Program-made: the position numbers and the translations under genes
DNA from: Psychromonas sp. MB-3u-54
GTDB taxonomy: Bacteria; Pseudomonadota; Gammaproteobacteria; Enterobacterales; Psychromonadaceae
Length of the DNA: 64,000 nt
Assembly (NCBI RefSeq): GCF_002836415.1
Contig: NZ_PJBP01000085.1
Coordinates: 19,939-83,938 of the forward strand
Reading direction: 5' to 3'
Shown: positions 28,072 through 39,591 of the stretch, piece after piece
Position numbering within the stretch: position 1 is the stretch's first letter
How the letters are laid out: every line of letters starts with the position of its first letter
The notes under the pieces: generated by a model
Database searches by the model: none
What the model was told of the DNA's origin: nothing
Seen by the model: only the letters and a program-made list of their open reading frames with translations

Positions 28072-28440
28072 TTATTCGTCAATTTTTAATAATTGATATT
28101 GACCATGGTGTGGGCCGCCTATATATTCGACCTTTGCCTTAATGCGACTTCCGACGATCACGTGTTTAGTGTCTTGAAAGGTAAAACAAGTTATTTCCTG
28201 ATCTTTTTCAGAAAAACAGGGCCCGTAAATGCACTCAACTTCTTCTATTTTTAGCTGCATTTCCGTCTTGCCATTAGCTTGTTTTTCTAACCGAATCACC
28301 CGGCCAACCAAGATTGATTCATTGGGTGCAGCACTTACGTTTGCCATAGATATTCCCGATAATGTAAAAAAAAGACATAGGCCTATAATCCAGCCTCGAT
28401 ATAACGGATTGACTTCAAGATCCAGGGTGAAAATAATCAT
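28072..28440 (-). CDS. Small secreted hypothetical protein
   Basis: 122 residues. A hydrophobic segment (~16-33, GWIIGLCLFFTLSGISMA) followed by NVSAAPN looks like a signal peptide with cleavage after VSA or SAA, leaving ~85 residues predicted as a beta-barrel-like domain. The mature part has two cysteines close together (VECIYGPC) and a third in ITCF. No family recognised. The long N-terminus before the hydrophobic segment suggests a start further in may be used. Confidence 0.6.
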   Translation of the reverse strand: MIIFTLDLEVNPLYRGWIIGLCLFFTLSGISMANVSAAPNESILVGRVIRLEKQANGKTEMQLKIEEVECIYGPCFSEKDQEITCFTFQDTKHVIVGSRIKAKVEYIGGPHHGQYQLLKIDE

Positions 28441-28725
28441 ATTGTTTTAAACAGCAGCAATATTAAATATCGATCATTTCGAGCATATTTATTCATCTTT
28501 TTCCAAAGTCGCTTTAATAGGATTTCAATTTTAGAACGCAACAAACCGCTTTAATAGGATCTCGTAATACCTACGAACTTTGCTGCTACGTAATTACTCA
28601 TGCTGCTTTTAACGCTGCTGAAAAGGGTGATTTTCATCTTTTTTGGCGAGTAGGCCGCCTGCTTTATTCATTCATCAGACTTGTTTTCTACGTGTTTCTC
28701 CATGACTTTTGTCTTTGGAAAATTT
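28441..28725. other. Intergenic
   Basis: Contains a short direct repeat CGCTTTAATAGGAT at ~28511 and ~28550. Otherwise nothing seen. Confidence 0.4.
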
Positions 28726-28757
28726 TCGGGCTCTAGAGCGGTAGCTGCAGAGCCCGA
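28726..28757 (-). terminator. Terminator of the M6 protease operon
   Basis: A 9 bp stem TCGGGCTCT/AGAGCCCGA; on the minus strand it is followed by AAAATTTT. It sits 78 bp after the stop of the last gene of the operon. Confidence 0.55.
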
Positions 28758-28834
28758 TAATTAAAACTGCCTTTCAGACAAGGACGTTATAGCCCCCAGC
28801 GGAGAAGGTAATCCATCTACTGCGTTATATAACC

Positions 28835-29287
28835 TCAACTTTTGGGCGCAGGAGCATCATCAAAGCTGTCCGATGAGCTTATCTCTGCTAAGTCAGGACT
28901 GGGGACTTCGGCATGTCCTATTTGCGACATGCCATCACCCTCCGGTTCAGGATCATCATTAAAGTTGCCCGATGAGTTTACCTCGGCCATATTAGGGCTT
29001 GGGGCTTCGCCATATCCCATTTGTGAAATGTCAGCACTTTCTGGTTCAGGAGCTGCATCAAAGCTATCCGATGAGCTTATCTCTGTCATATCAGGGCTTG
29101 GAGCTTCGCCATATCCTATTTTTGGAATGTCAGCACCTTCCGGTGCAGGAGCCCCATCAAAGTTATCCGATGAGCTTATCTCTGTCATATCAGGACTTGG
29201 AGTATCTACTTCAGCCGCTTGCTCAATGCTTAAACCTCCAGCACTTCCGCCGGTTTCATTTATATTAATATTGATGGTTTGTGCCAT
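28835..29287 (-). CDS. Acidic protein with 33-residue tandem repeats
   Basis: 150 residues. After a short head (MAQTINININETGGSAGG) come three full copies and one partial copy of a 33-residue unit, consensus PSPDMTEISSSDSFD then .AP.PE.ADI..(I/M)GYGEA. The protein is very acidic, rich in Ser, Pro and Asp, and probably disordered. The corresponding DNA repeats are 99 bp. It has no signal peptide and no recognised family. Last gene of a minus-strand operon: it starts 9 bp after the stop of the 74-residue gene, which is 10 bp after the M6 protease gene. A substrate, cargo or chaperone-like role for the protease can only be guessed. Strong AGGAG ribosome site. Confidence 0.75.
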   Translation of the reverse strand: MAQTINININETGGSAGGLSIEQAAEVDTPSPDMTEISSSDNFDGAPAPEGADIPKIGYGEAPSPDMTEISSSDSFDAAPEPESADISQMGYGEAPSPNMAEVNSSGNFNDDPEPEGDGMSQIGHAEVPSPDLAEISSSDSFDDAPAPKS

Positions 29288-29296
29288 TACAATCTC

Positions 29297-29521
29297 CTAG
29301 TTAAGGTAAAGGATAGTAATTTGGCTGGTGCTATCCTCAATCGTTCCAGAAACTGTTTTGCCACTGGCTTTGGCGGCATTCAGCATCATAAATAGATTAG
29401 TAGAACCATCATTAGTGCTTGTTTTTATTTTTCTCCAGCCAATCGTGGCGAGATAACCCCAGCAATTTTGAGAATTAGGTGATGCGAAAGTACGTGTTAC
29501 AGCCTTGTTTGAAAAATTCAT
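29297..29521 (-). CDS. Stand-alone copy of the M6 protease C-terminal domain
   Basis: 74 residues that align end to end with the last ~72 residues of the neighbouring M6 protease. NKAVTRTFASP matches NNVTVSKTYAT; CWGYLATIGWRKI matches AWAYIAGSGWRKI; DGSTNLFMMLNAA matches DGVTNVFILLVYA; the end ITILYLN matches IYIAYMN. No signal peptide. A ribosome site AGGAGAG lies 7 nt before ATG. It is between the protease and the repeat-protein gene in one operon. The module could bind the protease or the same ligand as its tail; function unknown. Confidence 0.75.
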   Translation of the reverse strand: MNFSNKAVTRTFASPNSQNCWGYLATIGWRKIKTSTNDGSTNLFMMLNAAKASGKTVSGTIEDSTSQITILYLN

Positions 29522-29531
29522 TTGATCTCTC

Positions 29532-31073
29532 CTAGTTCATATAAGCGATATAAATTTTACTGCTATCAATTTGCACTGAAACTTTCCTGTTGAATGCTTG
29601 TGCATAGACCAGCAATATAAATACATTGGTAACACCATCGGTTGATAGACCGTCTATTTTACGCCAGCCGGAACCGGCAATGTATGCCCAGGCATTTTTG
29701 CTGTGGTAAGTCGCATAGGTTTTGCTAACGGTCACATTATTCTTCCAAACCTTAGCCGTAGCACCACCAACATTGACATTAGCTGTCACGTTGTCACCGG
29801 ACTTAGTGATATTGGTTACCGCTATCTTGGAGTCTGCGCCAGCGTAACTTTTGCTGCTTGGCGAAGTACTATTAGTGAATGAATTGTTAGCAGTGCTAGG
29901 GTAAGCATCACCAACATTTCCGCTATTAATGTTTAAGTTTAGCTCCCTCAGTCCATCACATTGTTCTATGTCTACCAGATAATGGTTCTCGTCGGTGTTA
30001 TTGATTTTATTGTCATCAATATGCTCAATAATCAGTCCTTCACCGGGCAAATGCAGATCAAAGCCGCGCTTTTTTCGGTTACTGAGCAAAAAATACTCTT
30101 TACTGCCTGCACTACCAATAGGCAATTTATAAGCTTGGGCATGATCTGCATAAGGTTGCAGATTGATCGCCTGATCGGCAGAAAAAATAACCGTTGGCGT
30201 GATCCAGCCCGCTTTTTCTTTACACCAGGCAGTAGGGTGAGCAGGGGTCTCGCCATTATTATTCCAGCTACCTCCGGCCATGAGATCCCAGCGTCCGGTA
30301 CCTCGACTGGAGTAGTCAGTATCATATAAGTCAGGCCACCCCATTAGCAGATGCCCAAGCTCGTGTGCCATTACGCCTACTTTGCCATTCTCCGGTGCCA
30401 TGAAATAACGATCAACGATCACCCCATCGACCGACTTTGGCGCTATGCTCCATTTATGTGACCAGAAGTCACTCTTGTTACCAGATTGCTCGCCACCGAT
30501 GCCGGCGCAGATAATTACTAACGACTCAACTTTCCCATCGCCGGAATTGTCATAATTGGCAAAGTTGACGTGGGATGCCGCTAAGTCAATGACGTCCTCA
30601 ACCAGTTTTTGTGCGTTTTTCGGGTAGCTGCCGAAGCCAAAGTCATTATTGGTATAATAACTTTTTGTCTTGGGTGCACGAAACCAATCTTTAGTTGCGC
30701 CGCTGCCTGCTACTTCACCTTGTACATCCAGGTTGTTATAGGAAACCTCGCGGTAGTAATCCCGCATACTTTTTTTACCTAATGAAAACATGAGATCATT
30801 AAAGTGACTTTTTGGTTCGATGGCTTTTTTGTCAGAGAAGTCCACTAATAAAACCAGCGCTTTACGCACGCCTTTTACAGAAGCAGACTCTAGCGAATTG
30901 TTGTGTGAACGGGTTTTTGCCGGACGCCCGGTGATCAAGGTAAATGTTCGCATGTCGAGTAAATCGACCTGATCTACACCAAGAAGACTTCCCTTTAGGA
31001 ATGCACGCTTAGACTCGTCTATTTTGTTGTGCAGATCCGGAGAGGGGGGCATTATGCATAAGTCATTACACAT
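29532..31073 (-). CDS. M6 family metalloprotease (immune inhibitor A type)
   Basis: 513 residues. The catalytic zinc site is HELGHLLMGWPDLYD (His-Glu-x-x-His with the distal Asp of M6) and the Met-turn is WDLMAGG, both intact. The N-terminus (MCNDLCIMPPSPDLHNKI) is the propeptide-like start seen in many M6 proteins, and no classical signal peptide is visible. The catalytic domain spans ~60-330, a beta domain ~330-435, and a ~72-residue C-terminal domain repeats the neighbouring 74-residue protein. The upstream gene order suggests it is the first gene of a three-gene operon. M6 enzymes are usually secreted and degrade host or matrix proteins; without a signal peptide the export route, or an internal role, is open. 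Confidence 0.88.
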   Translation of the reverse strand: MCNDLCIMPPSPDLHNKIDESKRAFLKGSLLGVDQVDLLDMRTFTLITGRPAKTRSHNNSLESASVKGVRKALVLLVDFSDKKAIEPKSHFNDLMFSLGKKSMRDYYREVSYNNLDVQGEVAGSGATKDWFRAPKTKSYYTNNDFGFGSYPKNAQKLVEDVIDLAASHVNFANYDNSGDGKVESLVIICAGIGGEQSGNKSDFWSHKWSIAPKSVDGVIVDRYFMAPENGKVGVMAHELGHLLMGWPDLYDTDYSSRGTGRWDLMAGGSWNNNGETPAHPTAWCKEKAGWITPTVIFSADQAINLQPYADHAQAYKLPIGSAGSKEYFLLSNRKKRGFDLHLPGEGLIIEHIDDNKINNTDENHYLVDIEQCDGLRELNLNINSGNVGDAYPSTANNSFTNSTSPSSKSYAGADSKIAVTNITKSGDNVTANVNVGGATAKVWKNNVTVSKTYATYHSKNAWAYIAGSGWRKIDGLSTDGVTNVFILLVYAQAFNRKVSVQIDSSKIYIAYMN

Positions 31074-31609
31074 AGTGATATATCCTTATCAATCAAAATC
31101 AACCAATAACTTTTATTAAAATCAGGCATTAAAATCGTTACAGCCTACAAGTAACTTTTTGTAATACACTTTTTTAAAGAAGTCGCCATTATATTGAAAG
31201 GGCTTATAAGCTAACAGCTTACAGACGGCACTGTGCACAAAAACACATGCCACCTATTTAAATTAATCAGCACAACATCTACTTCTCGTGTGAAATAATC
31301 TTTACTGTGACGCTTTTTCTGCCAAAAACTTAATCAATATTTAATCAACTATAGTTCAATTAATTGTTAATGAAAAAAATTAAATACAGTGGTATTCACA
31401 AAAAACTATGATCTTAATTCAATGCCGAGCACTTACGCATTTTTTAATAACACTTGAATGATCATGCACTTCTTGGATTATTTCGCCCCAAACCAACGTT
31501 GAAATTTGAAAACATGTATGCTGTTCGGCTCAGCGTGTTAATTTCAAATTTGCAAATTTTATATATTTCATTAAAAATCAAGAACTTGGCTTTTTTGCAC
31601 TTGTGTTAA
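31074..31609. other. Divergent intergenic region
   Basis: 536 bp between the divergent M6 operon and the PHP hydrolase gene, AT-rich, presumably holding both promoters. No gene seen. Confidence 0.45.
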
Positions 31610-31670
31610 AGACACGGTAGCCTGCTTTTTTCGAAACACTCATGTAAATAAAAAGCAGGCTACCGTGTCT
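31610..31670. repeat. Perfect 21 bp inverted repeat 17 bp before the PHP hydrolase start
   Basis: The left arm starts AGACACGGTAGCCTGC and ends in five T; the right arm is its exact complement. The loop is 19 nt. The structure would form a very stable hairpin in the mRNA leader, next to the ribosome site (AAGG at ~31675). No T-run follows on the + strand. Possible roles are a regulator-binding palindrome, an RNA stability element or a palindromic mobile element. Confidence 0.85.
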
Positions 31671-31687
31671 GCGTAAGGTAAACAGTA

Positions 31688-33961
31688 ATGATAAAGTCAT
31701 TTCGTAAAACCCTGCTTGTTAGTGCCGTTATATTAGCTTCTGGTTTGGCTACCACGACGCAAAGTCATGCAGCGGTCAGTATTATTCAAGGCAAGACTAT
31801 TATCCCCGCCGGTAACGCAACTTCTGATCAAGACTTAACCGTCAGGAATGACAAGTTAGCCTTTTCGTTAGCGATCGGTTCCGCGCCTCCTTGGGGTGTA
31901 GCGCGCGGTTGTATTGTTGATATTGCGAATGTTAAAAAAGATGGATCCTTAAGCAATGATCGTGTCGCCTTTGCAGATTTTATTCCGAATAACTGGTCAA
32001 GCTGGCCGAACACTTATCAAAACGTTGAGATAATTAAAGACAGTAAGGATGAGGCGATAGTTAAGGTTACCCGTGATTTTGGTAAGGTTATTATTAGTAC
32101 TGTTTATAGCCTGGCATCCGATTCTGATCTCATTCATGTTAAAACCACCATGACCAACGAAGGTGAAGCAGTCGCTGATATGTTATCCGGTTATACATTG
32201 TGGCCGGATGGTGGTTATAAGTTTGCCGTGCCGGGTTATGCGGGTAAAGATGAAGCGCTGCTTGATAATCCTATCGCAGACCGTTTTGTTGGCTATGACG
32301 CTGATTGGGCAATTGCATTGCATGCGCCGTATATGACAGAACTGAAATACAAATCTCGGGATCTATATACAAAACATAGCCTGAAAAAGTCACAATCAAT
32401 GACCTTTGAAGGTGACTATCAGGTACTGGCCAGCGGCGACCTTTCACCGGTGGTGAAGGCTGAGATTGAGCGTAAAAATCTGCAGGCCGGAACATTGACG
32501 GGCAGCGTAAAAACTAAAAATGGTCAATCTGTCGATCAGCCAGCGGTAGTCGTGCTTAAAGATGATGTGCCGTACATTTGGGTAATAGGTAAGAATGGTC
32601 AGTATAATTTTGATCTGCCCGTGGGAGATTACCAGGTATATGCAGCGGGTAAAGGTTATTCAGACAGTACAAAGCATAATATCAGTATCAAAAATAATGA
32701 GTCACAAACGCTTTCATTTGCTGATCTTCTGGTTCCGGGTAAAGTTAATATTCAGGTAACGGATGCGCAAACAAGGTCTGCATTAGACGCTAAAATTCAG
32801 ATTGAAAAGGGTAATAAACCGCTGATTGAATTTTTTGGCGCGAAAACATTCTTCACCGGGTTAGACAGTGTCGGTCAGGCCAAATTTACATTGGCTCCCG
32901 GCGATTATCAGCTTAAAGTTTCTGCGGGTGATAATTTTTTAGCTAAACCTGTATTGCTTGATGCCAGCATTGTGCCCAATAAAACAACTAATCTGACCAG
33001 CGCAATCCCGGTCAGTACCTATCCAACGCAACAAGGCTGGTACGCGGGTGATCTGCATCATCATGCCGATGTGTTGGAAGGGTCGACATCACCTGAGTAT
33101 CTGGTACGTTCACAGCTGGCAGCGGGTCTTAGTGTTACTTTTGTGAGTGACCATGACTCAACAAAAAACAATGCGGCTATTAAAGCGCTATCGGATAAGC
33201 GTGGTGTACCCTTTATTCCATCGATAGAAATCTCAGCATCGTGGGGGCATTTTAATGTCTTCCCTGTTGAGGTTGGTGCGCAGTTATCGGTGGATCCCGG
33301 TGTGGATGATATCCACAGCATTATTAAAGATGCCCGCTTTATGGGTGCAACTGCAGTCGCTTCTAACCATCCCTATATTCCTTATGGTTATCTGAGCAGC
33401 CTGGAAAAAAATACGGCACCCGGCGGCTTTAATCCAAGCATTGATCTGATCGAGATAAATGCGGTAGTGGACTATAAAAAAGCGATTAATAAAGCACGTC
33501 AGCTATGGTCTGAAGGTTTACCTTATTACTATACTGCCGGTTCTGACACCCATGATGTCTGGAATCAAACAACCGGTCTTAACCGTATGTTTGTCTATAC
33601 AGGAAGTAAACCAAACGCTAAAGCATTTGCTCAGGCAATGAAAAATGGCCGCGCTTATGTGTCCTTTGGTCCTGTCATATACCCACAAGACGTTATGTTT
33701 GGCGACACCCTAAAGCTGGCTAAAAATCAGCCGCAATCAATCGATTTTGATCTGCTGTCGGTCAATGGGCTTAAGTCGGTGCAGTTAATCGGCAATGAGG
33801 GTGTGATCAGTGAGCAGACGTTATCGGGCGAGAAGGCATCGGTCGTATTTGATCTTCCACAAAAATCAGGCTGGGTAAGTTTAGTCGTAGAAGATAAGCA
33901 AGAACAGAAAGCTTTCTCAAATCCAATATGGCTAAAAACCGTCGATAAAGCACAATTCTGA
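31688..33961 (+). CDS. Secreted PHP-domain hydrolase (CehA/McbA family)
   Basis: 757 residues with a signal peptide (KTLLVSAVILASGLATTTQ, cleavage near SHA-A). The N-terminal ~270 residues are a beta-rich domain, followed by carboxypeptidase-regulatory-like domains (~275-350 and ~355-435) with a GDYQ(V/L) motif in each. The C-terminal PHP/CehA domain (~455-690) keeps metal ligands in GDLHHHAD, VSDHDS, PSIEIS, GHFNVFP, ASNHPY and AGSDTHD. Known relatives hydrolyse phosphoesters or carbamates such as carbaryl; the natural substrate is unknown. Location should be periplasmic or extracellular. The ATG lies right after a large inverted repeat, and a strong terminator follows. Confidence 0.85.
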   Translation: MIKSFRKTLLVSAVILASGLATTTQSHAAVSIIQGKTIIPAGNATSDQDLTVRNDKLAFSLAIGSAPPWGVARGCIVDIANVKKDGSLSNDRVAFADFIPNNWSSWPNTYQNVEIIKDSKDEAIVKVTRDFGKVIISTVYSLASDSDLIHVKTTMTNEGEAVADMLSGYTLWPDGGYKFAVPGYAGKDEALLDNPIADRFVGYDADWAIALHAPYMTELKYKSRDLYTKHSLKKSQSMTFEGDYQVLASGDLSPVVKAEIERKNLQAGTLTGSVKTKNGQSVDQPAVVVLKDDVPYIWVIGKNGQYNFDLPVGDYQVYAAGKGYSDSTKHNISIKNNESQTLSFADLLVPGKVNIQVTDAQTRSALDAKIQIEKGNKPLIEFFGAKTFFTGLDSVGQAKFTLAPGDYQLKVSAGDNFLAKPVLLDASIVPNKTTNLTSAIPVSTYPTQQGWYAGDLHHHADVLEGSTSPEYLVRSQLAAGLSVTFVSDHDSTKNNAAIKALSDKRGVPFIPSIEISASWGHFNVFPVEVGAQLSVDPGVDDIHSIIKDARFMGATAVASNHPYIPYGYLSSLEKNTAPGGFNPSIDLIEINAVVDYKKAINKARQLWSEGLPYYYTAGSDTHDVWNQTTGLNRMFVYTGSKPNAKAFAQAMKNGRAYVSFGPVIYPQDVMFGDTLKLAKNQPQSIDFDLLSVNGLKSVQLIGNEGVISEQTLSGEKASVVFDLPQKSGWVSLVVEDKQEQKAFSNPIWLKTVDKAQF

Positions 33962-34029
33962 TGGTTCAGCTGCATTCGAATAGTTTTAAAGCGCGCTAAA
34001 GAGAGAATTGAAGTATTCTGAACAGGATA

Positions 34030-34066
34030 AAAAACGGGGTTTATGTGCGAACATAACCCCGTTTTT
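34030..34066 (+). terminator. Strong terminator after the PHP hydrolase gene
   Basis: Stem AAAAACGGGGTT.ATG/CATAACCCCGTTTTT with a 6-nt loop and an A-tract before and T-tract after, 69 bp past the stop. The A-tract would also let it act on the minus strand for katG. Confidence 0.85.
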
Positions 34067-34220
34067 CGATCTTTTTAGCCTGTTTAAGGCGATTATTATA
34101 TTAACTACTAACGGTTTTCCCTTTTTTTTAGCAGAGCAGATGTGCAGCGTCCAGATCTGTCCCGCTATTTGCCGATCCTACGGCGCAGCGATCAGCCTCA
34201 TAGGAATTAGTGCTCAAAAA

Positions 34221-36961
<2,741 letters not shown>

Positions 36962-37004
36962 ATCGGGAAAACTCAAGCTATCGCCACGCTTGAGTTTTCC
37001 CGAT
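36962..37004. repeat. Perfect 17 bp inverted repeat
   Basis: Arms ATCGGGAAAACTCAAGC and its exact complement around a 9-nt loop (TATCGCCAC). It lies ~160 bp beyond the 3' end of the cytochrome gene. A second small stem TAACGC/GCGTTA follows near 37043. No T-run, so a terminator role is doubtful. Confidence 0.75.
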
Positions 37005-37162
37005 AGCCAAGTTAAGTTAGTCGCTTATTTTTAGTGTGTAACGCTTAGGAGGCGTTAGCGACTTAGCTTTCCAGATCGTAAATAGGCGCAAACTGATTTT
37101 GAATGAATTAAACCTAAACCTGATTCTTCGATTCAAGGCAAGGGAATAATACAGCGCGGTTT

Positions 37163-37564
37163 CTACATATTATGGACTTTCTTTACTATGCCATTTTGCT
37201 TCTGAACCTCTCGAATGAAAGATACAATTCCGGCCATGTCTGAGAATCCAATCTCAGGTTGTGCCGGCATATTTCCGTATGGCCAATGGTGTTGCTGAAC
37301 ACCCTTAGTTACCGCTCTGGAAAAAGCGCCATTACCATGGTGACCAGGGTTATAAATATCATGAATTAACGGTGGCCCTGCGTGTGTTCCTTCACCGTCG
37401 ATGCCGTGGCAGGCGCCACAGTTTTGATTGAAAATCGTCTGACCTGCTGCCGCACGCGGTGACAATTCCCCTACTTTTACATCAACATGACCCTTAAAAT
37501 GATCAGCCCATAGCGGTGAAGCACTCAAGGTGGAGATAAGCGCTAATAAAACAACTTTGTTCAT
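37163..37564 (-). CDS. Periplasmic monoheme cytochrome c
   Basis: 133 residues. Signal peptide NKVVLLALISTLSASPLWA with cleavage before DHF. One heme site CGACHG (~50-54) and an axial Met in YGNMPAQP (~100) make a class I-type small cytochrome c. The loop between them is His-rich (HHGNG, QQHHWP). A periplasmic electron carrier; the partner is unknown. The ATG has a weak AGGGA site. It is near copC/copD but in the opposite direction, so not in one operon. Confidence 0.88.
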   Translation of the reverse strand: MNKVVLLALISTLSASPLWADHFKGHVDVKVGELSPRAAAGQTIFNQNCGACHGIDGEGTHAGPPLIHDIYNPGHHGNGAFSRAVTKGVQQHHWPYGNMPAQPEIGFSDMAGIVSFIREVQKQNGIVKKVHNM

Positions 37565-38287
37565 GATTTTTCCCTATCTTTTGATTATTGAATGTCAGTC
37601 AAAGCGAATCTTTCGTTAATTAAATTTTTTGAACGGCAGGCGTCTGCGCCGTCGTTTATTAATTTAGCACTGTTGATTCTTCAATGGTGTTCACTCGTCA
37701 CACCTTATGTCATAACGCTCCAAGTTAAAAGTGATACAAAGGCAGCAATCACATAATACCCCAAAAATACCGTACTGCTCGTGAATTTGGCACATTAGGG
37801 CTATATCAAAAAGAAAAAGTGCAGATCAAGCGCTTATAAAATCAGGAGAAAAAAGCCGAATTCCTATTCTAATGACGAAAATTTCGAGGGTCTTTACAAT
37901 GTTGCCACTGCGGTTTGAGGAGTGAAAAAAGGGCGCCTATGTTAATATATATCAGCGCAGGACTGCTCGATGCTATGGTCTTAACGCTTTTAGTCGTCGT
38001 TCCAGTGATTGCTATGTGCCGTAATTTATTGAAATATTGTTAATACAGACATAAAGAAAGCATCCGTCGTCAACATAACGCGCGAAATGTTAATAGTGTG
38101 TTTTATTATGTTACAGTCATGCCTTTAACATGACTCATTTTTGGTCAATGAGGTCTTTATCTGAGCGTTTAGGATTAACGGCTGGGAAAATTTTGGCAAC
38201 AGCTGCTATGCAGGAGGCAAAAAATACTCAGCTACAATGGATTGTACGATGATGAATTTTTTTAACTTAAAGAGCAATGGAATAAAA
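37565..38287. other. Intergenic before copC
   Basis: A 34-codon hydrophobic frame from ATG 37939 (ISAGLLDAMVLTLLVVV) has no ribosome site and is not called. Nothing else recognised. Confidence 0.4.
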
Positions 38288-38686
38288 ATGAAAATATTTA
38301 AAATGATAGCCATATTAAGTTTTCTTGTCGTCAGTAATTTGGCGATAGCCCATTCACATCTGAAAAATTCATTTCCTAAAGAGGGTGAGCAGTTAAATCA
38401 ATCTCCTGAAGATTTTACCCTTGAATTTACTGCACAAGTTAAACTGGTCAGATTGCAGCTGACAGATCAATCAGGGAATTCAATTAAACTTAACGCTAAA
38501 CCAAGCAAAGACTTTAAAGCTGCATTTAGTATCGCATTGCCTGTACTTGAGACGGGTAGTTATAAGGTTAAGTGGCTGGCGATGGGAAAAGATGCTCATA
38601 AACTGCAAGGAGACATTTCCTTCAAGGTTAAGGACGCCGGTATGGCAACAACACCTGCTATTTCAGATGCTGACAATGAGACTTAG
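38288..38686 (+). CDS. copC: Periplasmic copper-binding protein CopC/YobA
   Basis: The chosen start is the ATG at 38288 (MKIFKMIAIL), with ATGGA upstream; the frame is open further up but gives an unlikely N-terminus. The signal peptide is cut after LAIA, which leaves His1 of HSHLKNSFP at the mature N-terminus. With the Asp-x-His of KDAHKLQGDISF this forms the Cu(II) site of CopC. The mature domain is ~100 residues, one beta-sandwich, and the Met-rich Cu(I) loop of plasmid-type CopC is absent, as in YobA. It carries copper in the periplasm to the membrane partner encoded 11 bp downstream. Confidence 0.88.
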   Translation: MKIFKMIAILSFLVVSNLAIAHSHLKNSFPKEGEQLNQSPEDFTLEFTAQVKLVRLQLTDQSGNSIKLNAKPSKDFKAAFSIALPVLETGSYKVKWLAMGKDAHKLQGDISFKVKDAGMATTPAISDADNET

Positions 38687-38697
38687 TTAGGGTGCCT

Positions 38698-39591
38698 ATG
38701 ATGGAAATTACTCTTTGGGATTATAGCAATATAATATCCAAGTGGTTGATATATAATGGGATAGCCGCAGCGATTGGCGGCCCTTTTATTGCCGCTTTAA
38801 TAAATACCAGCGTTAATAAAAAGTCGCTTCTTAATTATATTGCCATAGGCAGTGTGTTAGGTTTTGCCGCGGTCATTATAAACTTTTTTATTCAGGTTGG
38901 AGCCTTTTCTGAAACTGGCTTATCAGGTATGTTTGATACTGGATTGATAAGCTTTCTTTGGCAAAGTACGGTGGGTGATTCTGTTTTATGGCGTTTGCTC
39001 GCCTTTAGCATTTTAGGCTTTGCATTATTGTGGGACAATCTTAATGCAAAATACGGAACCTTTAGCTTCAAAGATGCAACTTTCACCTTTTTATATGTGG
39101 CGGCTATTGTTAGCTTTGCATATTCATTTACCTTTATAGGCCACAGTGCCGTGACAGGTGGCGTCGCAAAGTGGTTGCTGGCTTTTCATATTATCACTGT
39201 GTCTTGGTGGGTAGGTGCACTATACCCTTTATGGCTTAGTTGCAAATTATTGCAGCCACCTGCGCTGTATAAGTTGATGTGCTTATTTGGTCAAATTGCG
39301 ATGTTTATGGTGGGCATTTTAATCGCTTGTGGCATAGGTTTGTTATATTTATTTTTAGCAAATCCACTGGCGTTATTGACCACAACTTATGGTCTGGCCA
39401 TGCTCCTAAAACTGATTTTTGTCGGTAGTATTTTGTTAATTGCCGCTTACCATAAATTTCGACTTGTAGAAGAAATACAACAAGAAACAGGTATCAAAAA
39501 ACTACAAAAATCAATAAAGAATGAAATGTTAATGGCAGTGGTGATCTTAGCTGTTACCGCTGTGTTATCGTCGATTTTAGGGCCCGAATAG
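38698..39591 (+). CDS. copD: Copper resistance membrane protein CopD
   Basis: About 297 residues with eight predicted membrane segments and a C-terminal CopD domain: FTFIGHSAVTGG, HIITVSWWVGALYPLW and LLKLIFVGSILLIAAYHKFRL. Start at ATG 38698 (second ATG directly after), with AGGG upstream; a GTG at 38692 is in frame but less likely. It forms an operon with copC and is thought to move copper across the inner membrane. Confidence 0.88.
   Translation: MMEITLWDYSNIISKWLIYNGIAAAIGGPFIAALINTSVNKKSLLNYIAIGSVLGFAAVIINFFIQVGAFSETGLSGMFDTGLISFLWQSTVGDSVLWRLLAFSILGFALLWDNLNAKYGTFSFKDATFTFLYVAAIVSFAYSFTFIGHSAVTGGVAKWLLAFHIITVSWWVGALYPLWLSCKLLQPPALYKLMCLFGQIAMFMVGILIACGIGLLYLFLANPLALLTTTYGLAMLLKLIFVGSILLIAAYHKFRLVEEIQQETGIKKLQKSIKNEMLMAVVILAVTAVLSSILGPE

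Noticed and set aside
28842..29300. 152-codon plus-strand frame opposite the 33-residue-repeat gene
   Set aside because: Shadow of the repeat; the minus frame has the ribosome site and fits the operon.
37939..38043. 34-codon hydrophobic ORF before copC
   Set aside because: Looks like a single membrane helix but has no ribosome site or partner evidence.
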